Made by a program: the position numbers and the translations under genes. From NCBI GenBank assembly GCA_038231215.1, contig JBBRLS010000013.1:1-64000 (forward strand): 64,000 bases of DNA, given 5' to 3'. Shown here in pieces: positions 1-8,302 of the stretch. Under the pieces are notes generated by a model. It saw nothing but the letters and a program-made list of their open reading frames with translations. It did not search any database and had not been told where the DNA came from. Positions within the stretch are counted from its first letter, which is position 1. Every line of letters starts with the position of its first letter. Origin of the DNA: Schlegelella_A sp038231215. GTDB taxonomy: Bacteria; Pseudomonadota; Gammaproteobacteria; Burkholderiales; Burkholderiaceae_C.

Positions 1-179
1 CTCGATGCTTCGGGTCCGTCACCAGCGGGGCTTCGCGGGGGCGAGCGGGGCGAAAGGTACAGGCGGCTGAGAATGGCCCCCGGGCGGGAATCGTGATGCC
101 GTTGGCCTGAATGAATCGCATCCGCAGCGACGACCGGAATGGCCGCGCAGGCCAGCACGAGAGCGAGAAAGAAGCGCAT
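1..179 (-). CDS. possible 5' part of a secreted protein, cut by the window edge
   Basis: A minus-strand frame opens with ATG at 179 and stays open to base 1 (59 codons). Its first 19 residues, MRFFLALVLACAAIPVVAA, look like a signal peptide. The residues after the predicted cleavage site are rich in Pro, Arg and Ser and match no family I know. A second frame starting at 121 (MRFIQANGITI) recalls the start of alpha/beta hydrolases of the enol-lactonase type, but the similarity fades after about ten residues. The gene would be divergent from the aldo/keto reductase. The signal-like N terminus is seen in the sequence; the gene call is a weak inference because most of it lies outside the window. 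Confidence 0.25.
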   Translation of the reverse strand, partial: MRFFLALVLACAAIPVVAADAIHSGQRHHDSRPGAILSRLYLSPRSPPRSPAGDGPEAS

Positions 180-284
180 GTCGGAGCCTGGGCTCGAAGA
201 ACGGGCATCCTCATAAGTGCCCGATGGTTCAGGGAATTCGCGCTGACCGCAGGCGCCAGGAGACAACGAGGCACACTGACGGCC

Positions 285-1268
285 ATGAAGACCACCCGGC
301 TCGGCCGCACCGGCCTCGAGATTTCGCGCATCTGCCTGGGCTGCATGAGCTACGGCGAGCCCGAGCGCGGCAACCACCCGTGGACGCTCGGCGACGCGGC
401 GAGCCGGCCCTTCATCAAGAAGGCGCTCGACCTCGGCATCAACTTCTTCGACACCGCCAACGTCTATTCCGACGGCACCAGCGAAGAGATCGTCGGCAAG
501 GCGCTCGTCGACTACGCGAGGCGCGGCGAGATCGTTCTCGCGACCAAGGTGCACGGCCGCATGCACAAGGGACCGAACGGCGCCGGCCTGTCGCGCAAGG
601 CGATCTTTGCCGAGATCGACGCGAGCCTGAAGCGTCTGGGCACCGACTACGTCGACCTGTACCAGATCCATCGCTGGGACTACGCCGTGCCGATCGAGGA
701 GACGCTCGAGGCGCTGAACGACGTGGTGCGCGCCGGCAAGGCGCTGCACATCGGCGCCTCGTCGATGTTTGCGTGGCAGTTCGCGAAGGCGCTGCATCTT
801 TCCGACAAGCACGGCTGGGCACGCTTTGCGACGATGCAGAACTTCGTCAACCTGCTCTATCGCGAAGAAGAGCGCGAGATGCTGCCGCTTTGCAAGGCCG
901 AGGGCATCGGCGTCATTCCGTGGAGCCCGCTCGCGCGCGGCAGGCTCACGCGCGATTGGGACGCGACGAGCGCGCGCTCCGAGACCGACGAGTTCGGCCG
1001 CAGCCTCTACGCGAAGACTGCCGGCGACGGCGATCGCAAGGTCGTCGAGGCGCTGACAGCGGTGGCCACGCGTCTCGGCCGGCCGCGCGCACAAGTGGCG
1101 CTCGCCTGGGTGCTGGCCAAGAGCGAAGTCGCCGCGCCCATCGTCGGCGCGACGAAGCTGGAGCAGCTCGACGACGCCGTCGCTGCGCTCACGCTTCAGC
1201 TTTCGCCCGAGGACATCGCCGAGCTCGAAGCGCACTATCTGCCGCACGCGGTGATGGGACACGCCTAG
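285..1268 (+). CDS. aldo/keto reductase, YajO-like
   Basis: A 327-residue NADPH-dependent aldo/keto reductase. The start at 285 (MKTTRLGRTGLEISRICLGC) gives the family N terminus; longer upstream reading in the same frame is not family-like. The catalytic tetrad is visible: Asp and Tyr in FFDTANVYSDG, Lys in ATKVHG and His in YQIHRWDY. The REEEREMLPLC and IPWSPLARGRLTR stretches closely follow E. coli YajO, so the subfamily is fairly sure. The substrate is not. It lies 66 bases upstream of a TRAP transporter on the same strand, which suggests a role in carbonyl or sugar-derivative metabolism linked to that uptake system. A GGAGA at 259-263 is too far from the start to be a convincing ribosome binding site. 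Confidence 0.85.
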   Translation: MKTTRLGRTGLEISRICLGCMSYGEPERGNHPWTLGDAASRPFIKKALDLGINFFDTANVYSDGTSEEIVGKALVDYARRGEIVLATKVHGRMHKGPNGAGLSRKAIFAEIDASLKRLGTDYVDLYQIHRWDYAVPIEETLEALNDVVRAGKALHIGASSMFAWQFAKALHLSDKHGWARFATMQNFVNLLYREEEREMLPLCKAEGIGVIPWSPLARGRLTRDWDATSARSETDEFGRSLYAKTAGDGDRKVVEALTAVATRLGRPRAQVALAWVLAKSEVAAPIVGATKLEQLDDAVAALTLQLSPEDIAELEAHYLPHAVMGHA

Positions 1269-1334
1269 GGCCACCTCCGGCCCGGGCGCCGGTTCCTTCA
1301 CAATCCCGCGTCACCGCCGACGGAGTACCCGCGC

Positions 1335-2303
1335 ATGAAGCCGATCATCCGAGCCCTGCTGTCCTGCGTCGTCGCCGGCGGCCTGCTGCCGACGGCCGCG
1401 ACCGCCCAGGAGACGACGCTGCGCCTGGTCAGCGCCTTCGCCGAGAACGGCATCTACGTCGTGCACATGCAGAAGTGGGTGAGCCAGTTCAACGCCGCGG
1501 GCAAGGGCACGCTGCAGATCAACTTCATCGGCGGGCCGAAGGCGATCCCGGCCTTCGAGGCCGGCAACGCGGTGAAGACCGGGGTGGTCGACATGGCCCT
1601 GGCGACCGGCGCGTTCTATACCAACGTCATGCCCGAGGCCGACTTCCTCAAGCTGACGCAGATCCCGGTCGCGGAGCAACGCAGGAACGGCGCCTTCGCG
1701 GCGATCAACGCGCTTTGGATGCAGAAGGGCAACATGGTCTATCTGGCGCGGATGGTCGAGAACCAGCCCTTCCACCTCTACCTCAACAAGAAGGTCGACA
1801 AGCCCGACCTGACCGGCCTGAAGGTCCGCATCACGCCGGTGTACCGCGACTTCTTCGCCGCGCTCGGCGCCAACAACGTGACGATGCCACCGGGCGAGGT
1901 CTACACGGCGCTCGAGCGCAACGTCGTCGACGGCTACGGCTGGCCGATCGGCGGCATCTTCGACCTCAACTGGAACGAGAAGACGAAGTACCGCGTCGAC
2001 CCGGGCTTCTACGACGCCGAAGTCGCGATCGTCATGAATCTCGACGCCTACAACAAGCTCACGCCGAAGCAGAAATCCTTCCTCGACAAACAGGCGCTGG
2101 CCCTCGAGGCGATGAACGATTTCTGGACGAGCTACGGCAGGGACGAAACCGCGCGCCAGGAAAAAGCCGGCATCCAGGCGATCAAGTTCGACGCCGCGGG
2201 CACCAAGGCTTACGTCGACAAGGCCTACGACGCCGGCTGGGCCGGGGCGATGAAGGCCAATCCCGAGTTCGCGAAGAAGCTCAAGACCTTGACCTCGAAG
2301 TGA
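1335..2303 (+). CDS. dctP: TRAP transporter solute-binding protein (DctP family), system 1
   Basis: A 322-residue periplasmic binding protein of the TRAP family. Residues 1-25 are a Sec signal peptide ending TAATAQ. The mature part shows the usual DctP features, with a central segment (LTGLKVRITPVYRDFFAALGANNVTM) that in the family holds the conserved Arg contacting the substrate carboxylate, and a C-terminal helical tail rich in Lys. It would bind an organic or sugar acid and deliver it to the membrane pair encoded directly downstream; dctQ begins 7 bases after the stop. The ligand cannot be read from sequence. It shares little obvious similarity with the two other DctP proteins in this window, so it probably has its own ligand. 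Confidence 0.9.
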   Translation: MKPIIRALLSCVVAGGLLPTAATAQETTLRLVSAFAENGIYVVHMQKWVSQFNAAGKGTLQINFIGGPKAIPAFEAGNAVKTGVVDMALATGAFYTNVMPEADFLKLTQIPVAEQRRNGAFAAINALWMQKGNMVYLARMVENQPFHLYLNKKVDKPDLTGLKVRITPVYRDFFAALGANNVTMPPGEVYTALERNVVDGYGWPIGGIFDLNWNEKTKYRVDPGFYDAEVAIVMNLDAYNKLTPKQKSFLDKQALALEAMNDFWTSYGRDETARQEKAGIQAIKFDAAGTKAYVDKAYDAGWAGAMKANPEFAKKLKTLTSK

Positions 2304-2310
2304 CCTCGCC

Positions 2311-2850
2311 ATGAAGCCGGGCATGGCCCGCCTCGAAGCGCGGTTCGGCACGCTGATCGAAGCACTGGCGCTCGCCGCCAGCCTGGCCTTGCTGGCCATG
2401 GTCGCCGTCATCTGCGGCGACGTCCTGCTGCGAAATATCGCGATTCCCGGCCTGCCGCGCGGCATCGCCTGGAGCAACGAGATCTCCGAGTTGCTGCTCT
2501 ACGCGCTGACGCTGTTCGCCGCGCCGTGGCTGCTCCGCGAAGGCCGGCACATCCGCGTCGACATCGTCCTGCGCGCTCTGCCGCTTCGCGTCGCCTATGC
2601 CTGTGAGTGGATCGCCGATGCGCTCGGTTTGGTGTGCTGCCTGTGGCTCGTTTTCTACGGCGCATCGGCGGCGTTCAAGAGCTTCGCGAGCGACGCGCTC
2701 TCGATCAAGACGCTGGTCATGCCGGAGTGGTGGTTTCTGCTGCCGCTGCCGATCTGCTTTCTCCTGCTGGCGATAGAGTTCGTGTTTCGCATGCGCCGGC
2801 TTTCGGCCAGCGAGATCGGGCCGCGCGACGATGCAGTGAGCGCCGCATGA
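2311..2850 (+). CDS. dctQ: TRAP transporter small permease (DctQ family), system 1
   Basis: A 179-residue membrane protein with four hydrophobic segments, at about residues 17-40, 55-72, 96-118 and 142-160. The WSNEISELLLYALTLFAAPWLLREGRHIRVD stretch is the DctQ family signature that packs against the large subunit. It acts with the large permease encoded next to import a carboxylated solute using the ion gradient. Its gene is spaced normally from dctP but is separated from dctM by a 40-base repetitive element instead of the usual short or overlapping junction. Confidence 0.88.
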   Translation: MKPGMARLEARFGTLIEALALAASLALLAMVAVICGDVLLRNIAIPGLPRGIAWSNEISELLLYALTLFAAPWLLREGRHIRVDIVLRALPLRVAYACEWIADALGLVCCLWLVFYGASAAFKSFASDALSIKTLVMPEWWFLLPLPICFLLLAIEFVFRMRRLSASEIGPRDDAVSAA

Positions 2851-2890
2851 GCCCTCACCCCGGCCCTCTCCCGCAAGCGGGAGAGGGGGC
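2851..2890. repeat. palindromic CCCTCACCCC/GGGAGAGGG element, copy 1
   Basis: A 40-base element reading CCCTCACCCCGGCCCTCTCC, then CGCAAGCG, then GGGAGAGGGGG. The CCCTCTCCCGC and GCGGGAGAGGG halves form a hairpin with a short loop. A near-identical copy is at 32747-32786. Short palindromes of this kind are dispersed in many proteobacterial genomes. Here it sits exactly between the dctQ stop and the dctM start, and its last bases (GGGAGAGGGGGC) are the only Shine-Dalgarno-like sequence before that start. Confidence 0.8.
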
Positions 2891-4207
2891 ATGATGGGCT
2901 GGACCGGCGCCGCCTGGCTGCTGCTCGGCGGTTCGACCGTGCTGCTCTTTCTCGGCCTGCCGGTCGCGTTCTCGTTCCTCGTCATCAACCTGGTCGGCGC
3001 CTGGCTCTGGCTCGGCGGCGAGCCGGGCTTCGTGCAGCTCGCACGCAACAGCGTCAGCTCGGTGATGAGTTTTTCGCTGACGCCGATTCCCCTCTTCGTG
3101 CTGATGGGCGAGATCCTCTTCCACACCGGCCTGGCGGTGAAGGTGATCGACGGCATCGAGCGGCTGATCGCCCAGGTGCCCGGCCGGCTGGCGGTGGTCG
3201 CGGTCGTCGCCGGCACGGTGTTCTCGGCGATCTCCGGGTCGACCATCGCGACCACGGCGATGCTCGGCTCGCTGATGGTGCCGGTGATGCTGGCGCGCGG
3301 CTACCACCCGACGCTGGCGACGGGCCCGGTGATGGCGATCGGCGCCGTCGACATGCTGATCCCGCCTTCGGCGCTGACCGTGCTGCTCGGCTCGCTCTCC
3401 GGCATCTCGATCTCGAAGCTGCTGATTGGCGGCGTCGTCCCCGGGCTGGTCCTGGCGCTGGCCTTCGTCGCCTGGATCATCGTCCGGGTGCGCATGACGC
3501 CGAGCCTGGCGCCGAACGTCGAGCTGGTGCCGCACCCGGGCTTCGACAAGTACAAGCCGTTCCTGCTCTACGTGCTGCCGCTGCTCTCGATCTTCGGCGT
3601 GGTGGTCGGGGCGATGGCGGCCGGCTGGGGCACGCCGACCGAATCGGCCGCGGTCGGTGCGCTGGCGACGATCGTGCTCGCACTCGTCTACCGGGCGCTG
3701 AGCTGGAAGATCCTGCTCGCCTCGCTGAAAGGCACGGTGGCGATCTCGGCGATGATTCTTTTCATCATCGTCGGTGCGACCACCTTCGCCCAGATCCTGT
3801 CGTTCTCCGGCGCCTCGAACGGCCTGGCCCAGGCGATCACCGGCTCCGGCCTCGCCCCCTGGGCGGTGATCGCCTCGATGATGGCGATGTTGATCTTCCT
3901 CGGCATCTTCGTCGACCAGGTGAGCATGATGATGATCACCCTGCCGATCTTCATGCCGGTGGTGCAGGCACTCGGCGTCGATCTGGTCTGGTTCGGCGTG
4001 CTGTTCCTGATCTGCATGCAGATGGGCCTGCTGCTGCCGCCGCACGGCCTGCTGCTGATGACGATGAAAGGCGTCGCCCCGCCGCAGGTGACGATGCTGC
4101 ACATCTTTCGCGCCGTGATCCCGTTCCTGGCGATGAGCGTGCTGCTGCTGGCGCTGGTGTTCTTCGTGCCGGCCGTCGCGACCTGGCTGCCGGCGCTGAT
4201 CGGCTAG
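2891..4207 (+). CDS. dctM: TRAP transporter large permease (DctM family), system 1
   Basis: A 438-residue polytopic inner-membrane protein with about twelve hydrophobic segments. It has the DctM features: GEILFHTGLA near residue 80, the SGSTIATTAMLGSLMVP segment, the IPPSALTVLLG motif, and the LPIFMPVVQALGVDLVWFGVL segment near the C terminus. It forms the transport channel with the small subunit encoded just upstream. The start (ATG at 2891, followed by a second ATG) lies directly at the end of a repeat that provides a GGGAGAGGGGG ribosome binding site. The gene ends 9 bases from the convergent dehydratase gene and no terminator hairpin is evident between them. Confidence 0.92.
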   Translation: MMGWTGAAWLLLGGSTVLLFLGLPVAFSFLVINLVGAWLWLGGEPGFVQLARNSVSSVMSFSLTPIPLFVLMGEILFHTGLAVKVIDGIERLIAQVPGRLAVVAVVAGTVFSAISGSTIATTAMLGSLMVPVMLARGYHPTLATGPVMAIGAVDMLIPPSALTVLLGSLSGISISKLLIGGVVPGLVLALAFVAWIIVRVRMTPSLAPNVELVPHPGFDKYKPFLLYVLPLLSIFGVVVGAMAAGWGTPTESAAVGALATIVLALVYRALSWKILLASLKGTVAISAMILFIIVGATTFAQILSFSGASNGLAQAITGSGLAPWAVIASMMAMLIFLGIFVDQVSMMMITLPIFMPVVQALGVDLVWFGVLFLICMQMGLLLPPHGLLLMTMKGVAPPQVTMLHIFRAVIPFLAMSVLLLALVFFVPAVATWLPALIG

Positions 4208-4216
4208 GTTCAGACC

Positions 4217-5923
4217 CTAGTCGTCGCCCCAGTCGACGGCGCCCGAGTGCGTCACCGCACCGAGATACGCGGGCCCGACCAGCTTCGCGTATTTCTCGAG
4301 CACGCCGGCCAAGCGCTCGCGAGGCGCCGCGACGTGCGCAGCGCGACGCTTCGCCAGATCGTCGTCGCTCACCATCCAGTCGAGCGTGCGGGTCTCGCCA
4401 TCGATGCGGATGCGGTCGCCGTTGCGGACCAGCGCGATCGGTCCGCCATCGGCCGCCTCGGGGCCGATGTAGCCGACCATCAGGCCACGCGTCGCGCCCG
4501 AGAAGCGCCCGTCGGTGATGAGCGCGACCTTCTCGCCCATGCCCTGGCCGTAGACCAGCGCCGTGACGCCCAGCATCTCGCGCATGCCGGGCCCGCCGCG
4601 CGGCCCTTCGTTGCGGATCACGAGCACCTCGCCCTCGGCATAGGCGCGCGCGCTGACCGCCGCGAAGGCATCCTCCTCGCACTCGAAGACGCGCGCCGGC
4701 CCTTCGAAGACGGCGCTCTTCAAACCGGCGATCTTGATGAGCGCACCATCGGGGGCAAGGTTGCCCTTCAGGACGACGACGCCGCCCGTCGCGAGCAGCG
4801 CGTGGGCCGTGTCGCGCACGACCTCGCCATCGGGCGCAGCCTGCCCGGCCAGTTCCTCCGCGAGCCTGCGGCCCGAGAGCGCGAGCGCGTCGCCGTGCAT
4901 GTAGCCGCCGTCGAGCAGCGCCTTCAGCACGACGCCGACGCCGCCGGCCCGATGCAGGTCGACGGCCAGGTACTTGCCGCCCGGCTGCAGGTTGCCGATC
5001 AGCGGCGTGCGCGCGAACACCTCGGCCACGTCGTCGAGCGAGAAGCGGATGCCGGCCTCGTGCGCGATCGCCGGCAGGTGCAGCGCGGCGTTGGTCGAGC
5101 CGCCCGTCGCGGCGACGGCGGCGCAGGCGTTCTCGAGGGACTTCCGCGTCACGAGATCGCGCGGCAAGGGACCGCCGCCGGCGACGATTTCGGCCGCGCG
5201 GCGGCCGGCGCGCCGCGCCATCGCCAAGCGCTCCGAGTACGCGGCCGGCAGCATCGCCGAGCCAGGCATGGCGAGACCGAGCGTCTCGGCGACCATCGCC
5301 ATCGTGTTGGCGGTGAACTGGCCGGGGCACGAGCCGAGCGTCGGCGCGCAGGCGTGGCCGAGCTGGTCGAGCTCGGCCTCGGTCATCGTGCCGGCGAGCA
5401 CCGAGCCGACGCCTTCGTAGGTGGTGAGGATGGTCACGTCCTTGCCGCGCCAGGTGCCGGGCAGCATGGCGCCGCCGTAGACGAAGACGCTCGGGCAATT
5501 GAGGCGGACCATCGCCATCATCACGCCGGGCAAGGTCTTGTCGCAGCCGGCAAAGCCGACCAGCGCGTCGTAGGCGTGGGCGCGCACGACCGCCTCGATC
5601 GAGTCGGCGATGAGCTCGCGCGAGACCAGGCTCATGCGCATGCCCTTGTGGTTCATCGACACGCCGTCGGAGACCGAGACGGTCGTGAACTGCACGGGAA
5701 TCGCGCCGGCCGAGGCGACGCCGAGGCGCGCCGCATCGGCCTGCGGTCCGAGCGACATCGAGCACGGCGTGTTCTCGCCATGCTGGCTGACGATGCCGAC
5801 GAAGGGCTTGCCGAAGTCCTCGTCGCCGACGCCGGTAGCGCGCAGGAAGGCGCGGTGCGGCGCGCGGTCGAGGCCTTCGGTGACGATGGCCGAGCGCAGC
5901 TTCTTCTTTTGCGGATCGCTCAT
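4217..5923 (-). CDS. ilvD: dihydroxy-acid dehydratase family protein (IlvD/EDD)
   Basis: A 568-residue IlvD/EDD-family dehydratase. It removes water from 2,3-dihydroxy acids or related sugar acids using an Fe-S cluster. Three family cysteines are visible: GENTPC near residue 53, GCDKTLPG near 120 and GSCPGQFTANTM near 190, the pattern of [2Fe-2S] members. The C-terminal GGPGMREMLG and GRFSGATRG motifs are present. IlvD proteins of amino acid synthesis usually read GCDKNMPG and GACGG at these places, so this may be a paralogue acting on a sugar acid. The context, divergent from a TRAP transporter and facing away from another, supports a catabolic job. The family is certain; biosynthesis versus catabolism is open. 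Confidence 0.85.
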   Translation of the reverse strand: MSDPQKKKLRSAIVTEGLDRAPHRAFLRATGVGDEDFGKPFVGIVSQHGENTPCSMSLGPQADAARLGVASAGAIPVQFTTVSVSDGVSMNHKGMRMSLVSRELIADSIEAVVRAHAYDALVGFAGCDKTLPGVMMAMVRLNCPSVFVYGGAMLPGTWRGKDVTILTTYEGVGSVLAGTMTEAELDQLGHACAPTLGSCPGQFTANTMAMVAETLGLAMPGSAMLPAAYSERLAMARRAGRRAAEIVAGGGPLPRDLVTRKSLENACAAVAATGGSTNAALHLPAIAHEAGIRFSLDDVAEVFARTPLIGNLQPGGKYLAVDLHRAGGVGVVLKALLDGGYMHGDALALSGRRLAEELAGQAAPDGEVVRDTAHALLATGGVVVLKGNLAPDGALIKIAGLKSAVFEGPARVFECEEDAFAAVSARAYAEGEVLVIRNEGPRGGPGMREMLGVTALVYGQGMGEKVALITDGRFSGATRGLMVGYIGPEAADGGPIALVRNGDRIRIDGETRTLDWMVSDDDLAKRRAAHVAAPRERLAGVLEKYAKLVGPAYLGAVTHSGAVDWGDD

Positions 5924-6019
5924 CGCGGAGCATTCATAGAGGGTTTACGAGAGCGGCGAAGCGCAGTCGCTCACGATACCTTTCCACGCCTTCGCTTACG
6001 TCGCTGGAGAACCCTCGCC

Positions 6020-7051
6020 ATGGCTTCGCTTCGCCCCTTCGCCGCCTGTGCCACCGCCCTGTTTCTCGGCTTCGCCTCGTTCGCCGCACAAGCGCAGACC
6101 ACGCTGACCATGTCGAGCTGGGTCGGCCCCAATCACCTGTTGACGAGAGACGTGCTGCAGGCCTGGGCCACCTCGGTCGAGAAGGCGACCAACGGACGCG
6201 TCAAGTTCCAGATGCTGGCCAAGCATCCCTCGGCGGCGCCGGGCACCTTCGACGCGGTGCGCGACGGCCTCGTCGACGTCTCCTACGTCACGGCGAGCTA
6301 CACGCCGGCGCGTCACCCGCTGCCCTTGGTCGCCGAGCTGCCGGGCGCCGGTGCCACGGGCGAGATCAACTCGGTCGCCTACTCGCGCATCCACTGGAAG
6401 TACCTGCAGGCGGCCAACGAATACAAGGGCGTGAAGCTGCTCGGCGTCTTCACGCACGGGCCGGGGCAGATGTTCCTCGTCAAGAAGCCGGTGACGAGCG
6501 TCGCCGACCTCGCCGGCATGAAAATCCGCACCGGCGGCGGCATCGCCGAGGCGGCGGCCAAGGCGCTCGGCGCCTCGCCCTTCGTCAAGCCGGCGCCCGA
6601 GAGCTACGAGCTGCTCTCTTCGGGCATCGCCGACGGCACCTTCTTCCCGTCGGAGTCGGTGAAGTCCTTCAACCTCGACAAGGTCGTCCACTACGCGACC
6701 TTCTTCCCCGGCGGCTTCTACTCGTCGTCGTTCGGCTTCTTCATGAACCAGGACAAGTGGGACGCATTGCCCAAGCAGGACCAGGACGCCATCCTCTCCG
6801 TCTCGGGCGAGGTGCTCGCACGCCTCGCCGGCAAGGCCTGGGACGCCGCCGACAAGGTCGGCCTCGAGGCGATGAAGGCGGCCAACGTGCAGATCATCGA
6901 GGCCAGCCCGGCCTTCGTCGCCGACGTGCGCAAGCTCACCGCGCCGCTAGCGCAGGAATGGATCAAGTCGGCCAACGCCAAAGGCGTCGACGGCGCGAAG
7001 GCGTACGCCGAGTTCCACGAGGAGCTGAAGAAGGTCGCGGCCGGCCAGTGA
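6020..7051 (+). CDS. dctP: TRAP transporter solute-binding protein (DctP family), system 2
   Basis: A 343-residue periplasmic binding protein with a signal peptide of about 26 residues ending AAQAQ. The start at 6020 is preceded by GGAGA at 6006-6010, and the frame upstream of it lacks family similarity. The mature protein shows LAGMKIRTGGGIAEAAAKALGASPF, the DctP segment carrying the carboxylate-binding Arg. It heads the operon dctP, class II aldolase, dctQ, dctM and is divergent from the dehydratase gene across a 96-base promoter region. The ligand is unknown; the enclosed aldolase and the nearby dehydratase suggest a sugar acid or hydroxy acid. Confidence 0.9.
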   Translation: MASLRPFAACATALFLGFASFAAQAQTTLTMSSWVGPNHLLTRDVLQAWATSVEKATNGRVKFQMLAKHPSAAPGTFDAVRDGLVDVSYVTASYTPARHPLPLVAELPGAGATGEINSVAYSRIHWKYLQAANEYKGVKLLGVFTHGPGQMFLVKKPVTSVADLAGMKIRTGGGIAEAAAKALGASPFVKPAPESYELLSSGIADGTFFPSESVKSFNLDKVVHYATFFPGGFYSSSFGFFMNQDKWDALPKQDQDAILSVSGEVLARLAGKAWDAADKVGLEAMKAANVQIIEASPAFVADVRKLTAPLAQEWIKSANAKGVDGAKAYAEFHEELKKVAAGQ

Positions 7052-7085
7052 CCACGGCGCAGCACCCTTCGCTGTTCGATCGACG

Positions 7086-7805
7086 ATGCCTTCCGGCGAC
7101 CCGCGCCGCCTGCTGACGCGCTCGGCCTGGACGCTGGCCGACGAAGGCCACGAGTCCGGTCTCGCCGGCCAGCTCACGGCGCGCGGCCCCGAGCCGGGGA
7201 CCTTCTGGACCTTGCCGCTAGGCCTGGCCTTCGACGAAGCCGAAGAGAAGTCCTGGCTGCTCATCGACGATGCGCTTCGGGTGATCGAGGGCGAAGGGTC
7301 GCACGGCATTCGCGAGCCGAACCCGGCGACGCGCTTTCACCTCTGGATCTATCGCGCCCGCGCCGACGTGCAGGCCATCGTGCACACGCATCCGCCCGCT
7401 GCCTCGGCGCTGGCCGCCGCGGAGCAGCCCCTGATCGTGGCGCACATGGACGCGACGCCTTTCTTCGACGACACGGCGTTTCTGCCGGCGTGGCCGGGCC
7501 TGCCGACCGCCGATCGCGAGGGCGAACTGATCGCCGGGGCGCTTGCCGACAAGCACGCCCTGCTGCTCGCGCACCATGGCCTGCTGGCCGCCGGCCGATC
7601 GGTGCAGGAGGCCGCCTTTCTGGCCGTCTTCATGGAGCGCATGGCGCGACTGCAGATCGACGCGGCGGCCGTCGGCGGCGCCCGTCCCGTCGACGCCGAC
7701 GAGGCGCGTCGCGCGCGCGACTTCCTGCGCACCGACCGCATCATGAACCTCACCTTCGACGCCTGGGCGCGTCGCGCCGAACGGCGCCGGGCGGCGCTGC
7801 GATGA
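7086..7805 (+). CDS. class II aldolase/adducin family protein
   Basis: A 239-residue protein of the class II aldolase/adducin family, whose members cleave or epimerise phosphorylated sugars or act on hydroxy acids with a Zn2+ ion. The metal-binding histidines are present at 100 and 102 (VHTHPP) and 164 (AHHG). The Ser-Ser-Glu that holds the catalytic Glu of fuculose-phosphate aldolase is replaced by Pro-Ala-Thr (residues 80-82), as happens in a subfamily of unclear activity. The gene lies between dctP and dctQ of the same TRAP system, and its stop overlaps the dctQ start (ATGA at 7802-7805), so it should be co-translated with the transporter and work on the imported compound. Confidence 0.85.
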   Translation: MPSGDPRRLLTRSAWTLADEGHESGLAGQLTARGPEPGTFWTLPLGLAFDEAEEKSWLLIDDALRVIEGEGSHGIREPNPATRFHLWIYRARADVQAIVHTHPPAASALAAAEQPLIVAHMDATPFFDDTAFLPAWPGLPTADREGELIAGALADKHALLLAHHGLLAAGRSVQEAAFLAVFMERMARLQIDAAAVGGARPVDADEARRARDFLRTDRIMNLTFDAWARRAERRRAALR

Positions 7806-8302
7806 AGACATTCGCGACCTGGCTGCAGCGCGTCTTCGGCGTGACGGCGGCGGCGATCCTGTTCGCCATGATGATGCTCACCGCGGTCGACGTGATCGCG
7901 CGCTACGTGTTCAACAAGCCGATCAACGGCGGCTTCGAGGTCACCGAGCTGATGCTCGCCATCCTCATCTATTGCGGCCTTCCGCTCGTTTCGACGCGGC
8001 GCGAGCACATCGTCATCGACACTTTCGACCCGTTGTTCGCGCCCGCCTTCAAGCGCGCCCTGGACATCGCCGCCGAGGTCGTCTGCACGCTCGCCTTCGC
8101 CGGCATCGGCTTCCTCATCTTCCTGCGCGCGCAGCGCATCGCCAGCTACGGCGACACGACCAGCACGCTTCGCCTGCCGCTTGCGCCCTTCGCCTACCTG
8201 ATGGCCTTCATGATCGTCGTCACGGCGCTCATCCACCTGTGGCTGGTCTTCGCGCCGCCCCAGGCGGCGCCCGTGGCGGTCGAGCCCGGAGCGGTCGAAT
8301 GA
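7802..8302 (+). CDS. dctQ: TRAP transporter small permease (DctQ family), system 2
   Basis: A 166-residue protein with four membrane segments, at about residues 13-34, 47-62, 83-104 and 127-148. The GGFEVTELMLAILIYCGLPLVSTRREHIVID stretch is the family core, with the conserved Glu and Arg. The start overlaps the stop of the class II aldolase gene as ATGA, and its own stop overlaps the dctM start as ATGA, so all three are translationally coupled. It serves as the structural partner of the large permease. Confidence 0.9.
   Translation: MKTFATWLQRVFGVTAAAILFAMMMLTAVDVIARYVFNKPINGGFEVTELMLAILIYCGLPLVSTRREHIVIDTFDPLFAPAFKRALDIAAEVVCTLAFAGIGFLIFLRAQRIASYGDTTSTLRLPLAPFAYLMAFMIVVTALIHLWLVFAPPQAAPVAVEPGAVE

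Noticed and set aside
224..2314. A 696-codon plus-strand frame across the aldo/keto reductase and dctP genes
   Set aside because: Composition is typical of a shifted frame in GC-rich DNA (Arg/Ala/Gly/Gln), and both underlying genes have full family motifs in their own frames.
4247..6019. A very long plus-strand open frame (about 590 codons) opposite the dehydratase gene, running into the dctP frame
   Set aside because: It is rich in Arg, Asp, His and Ala and has no domain; it mirrors codon bias of the minus-strand IlvD/EDD gene. The real dctP begins at 6020.
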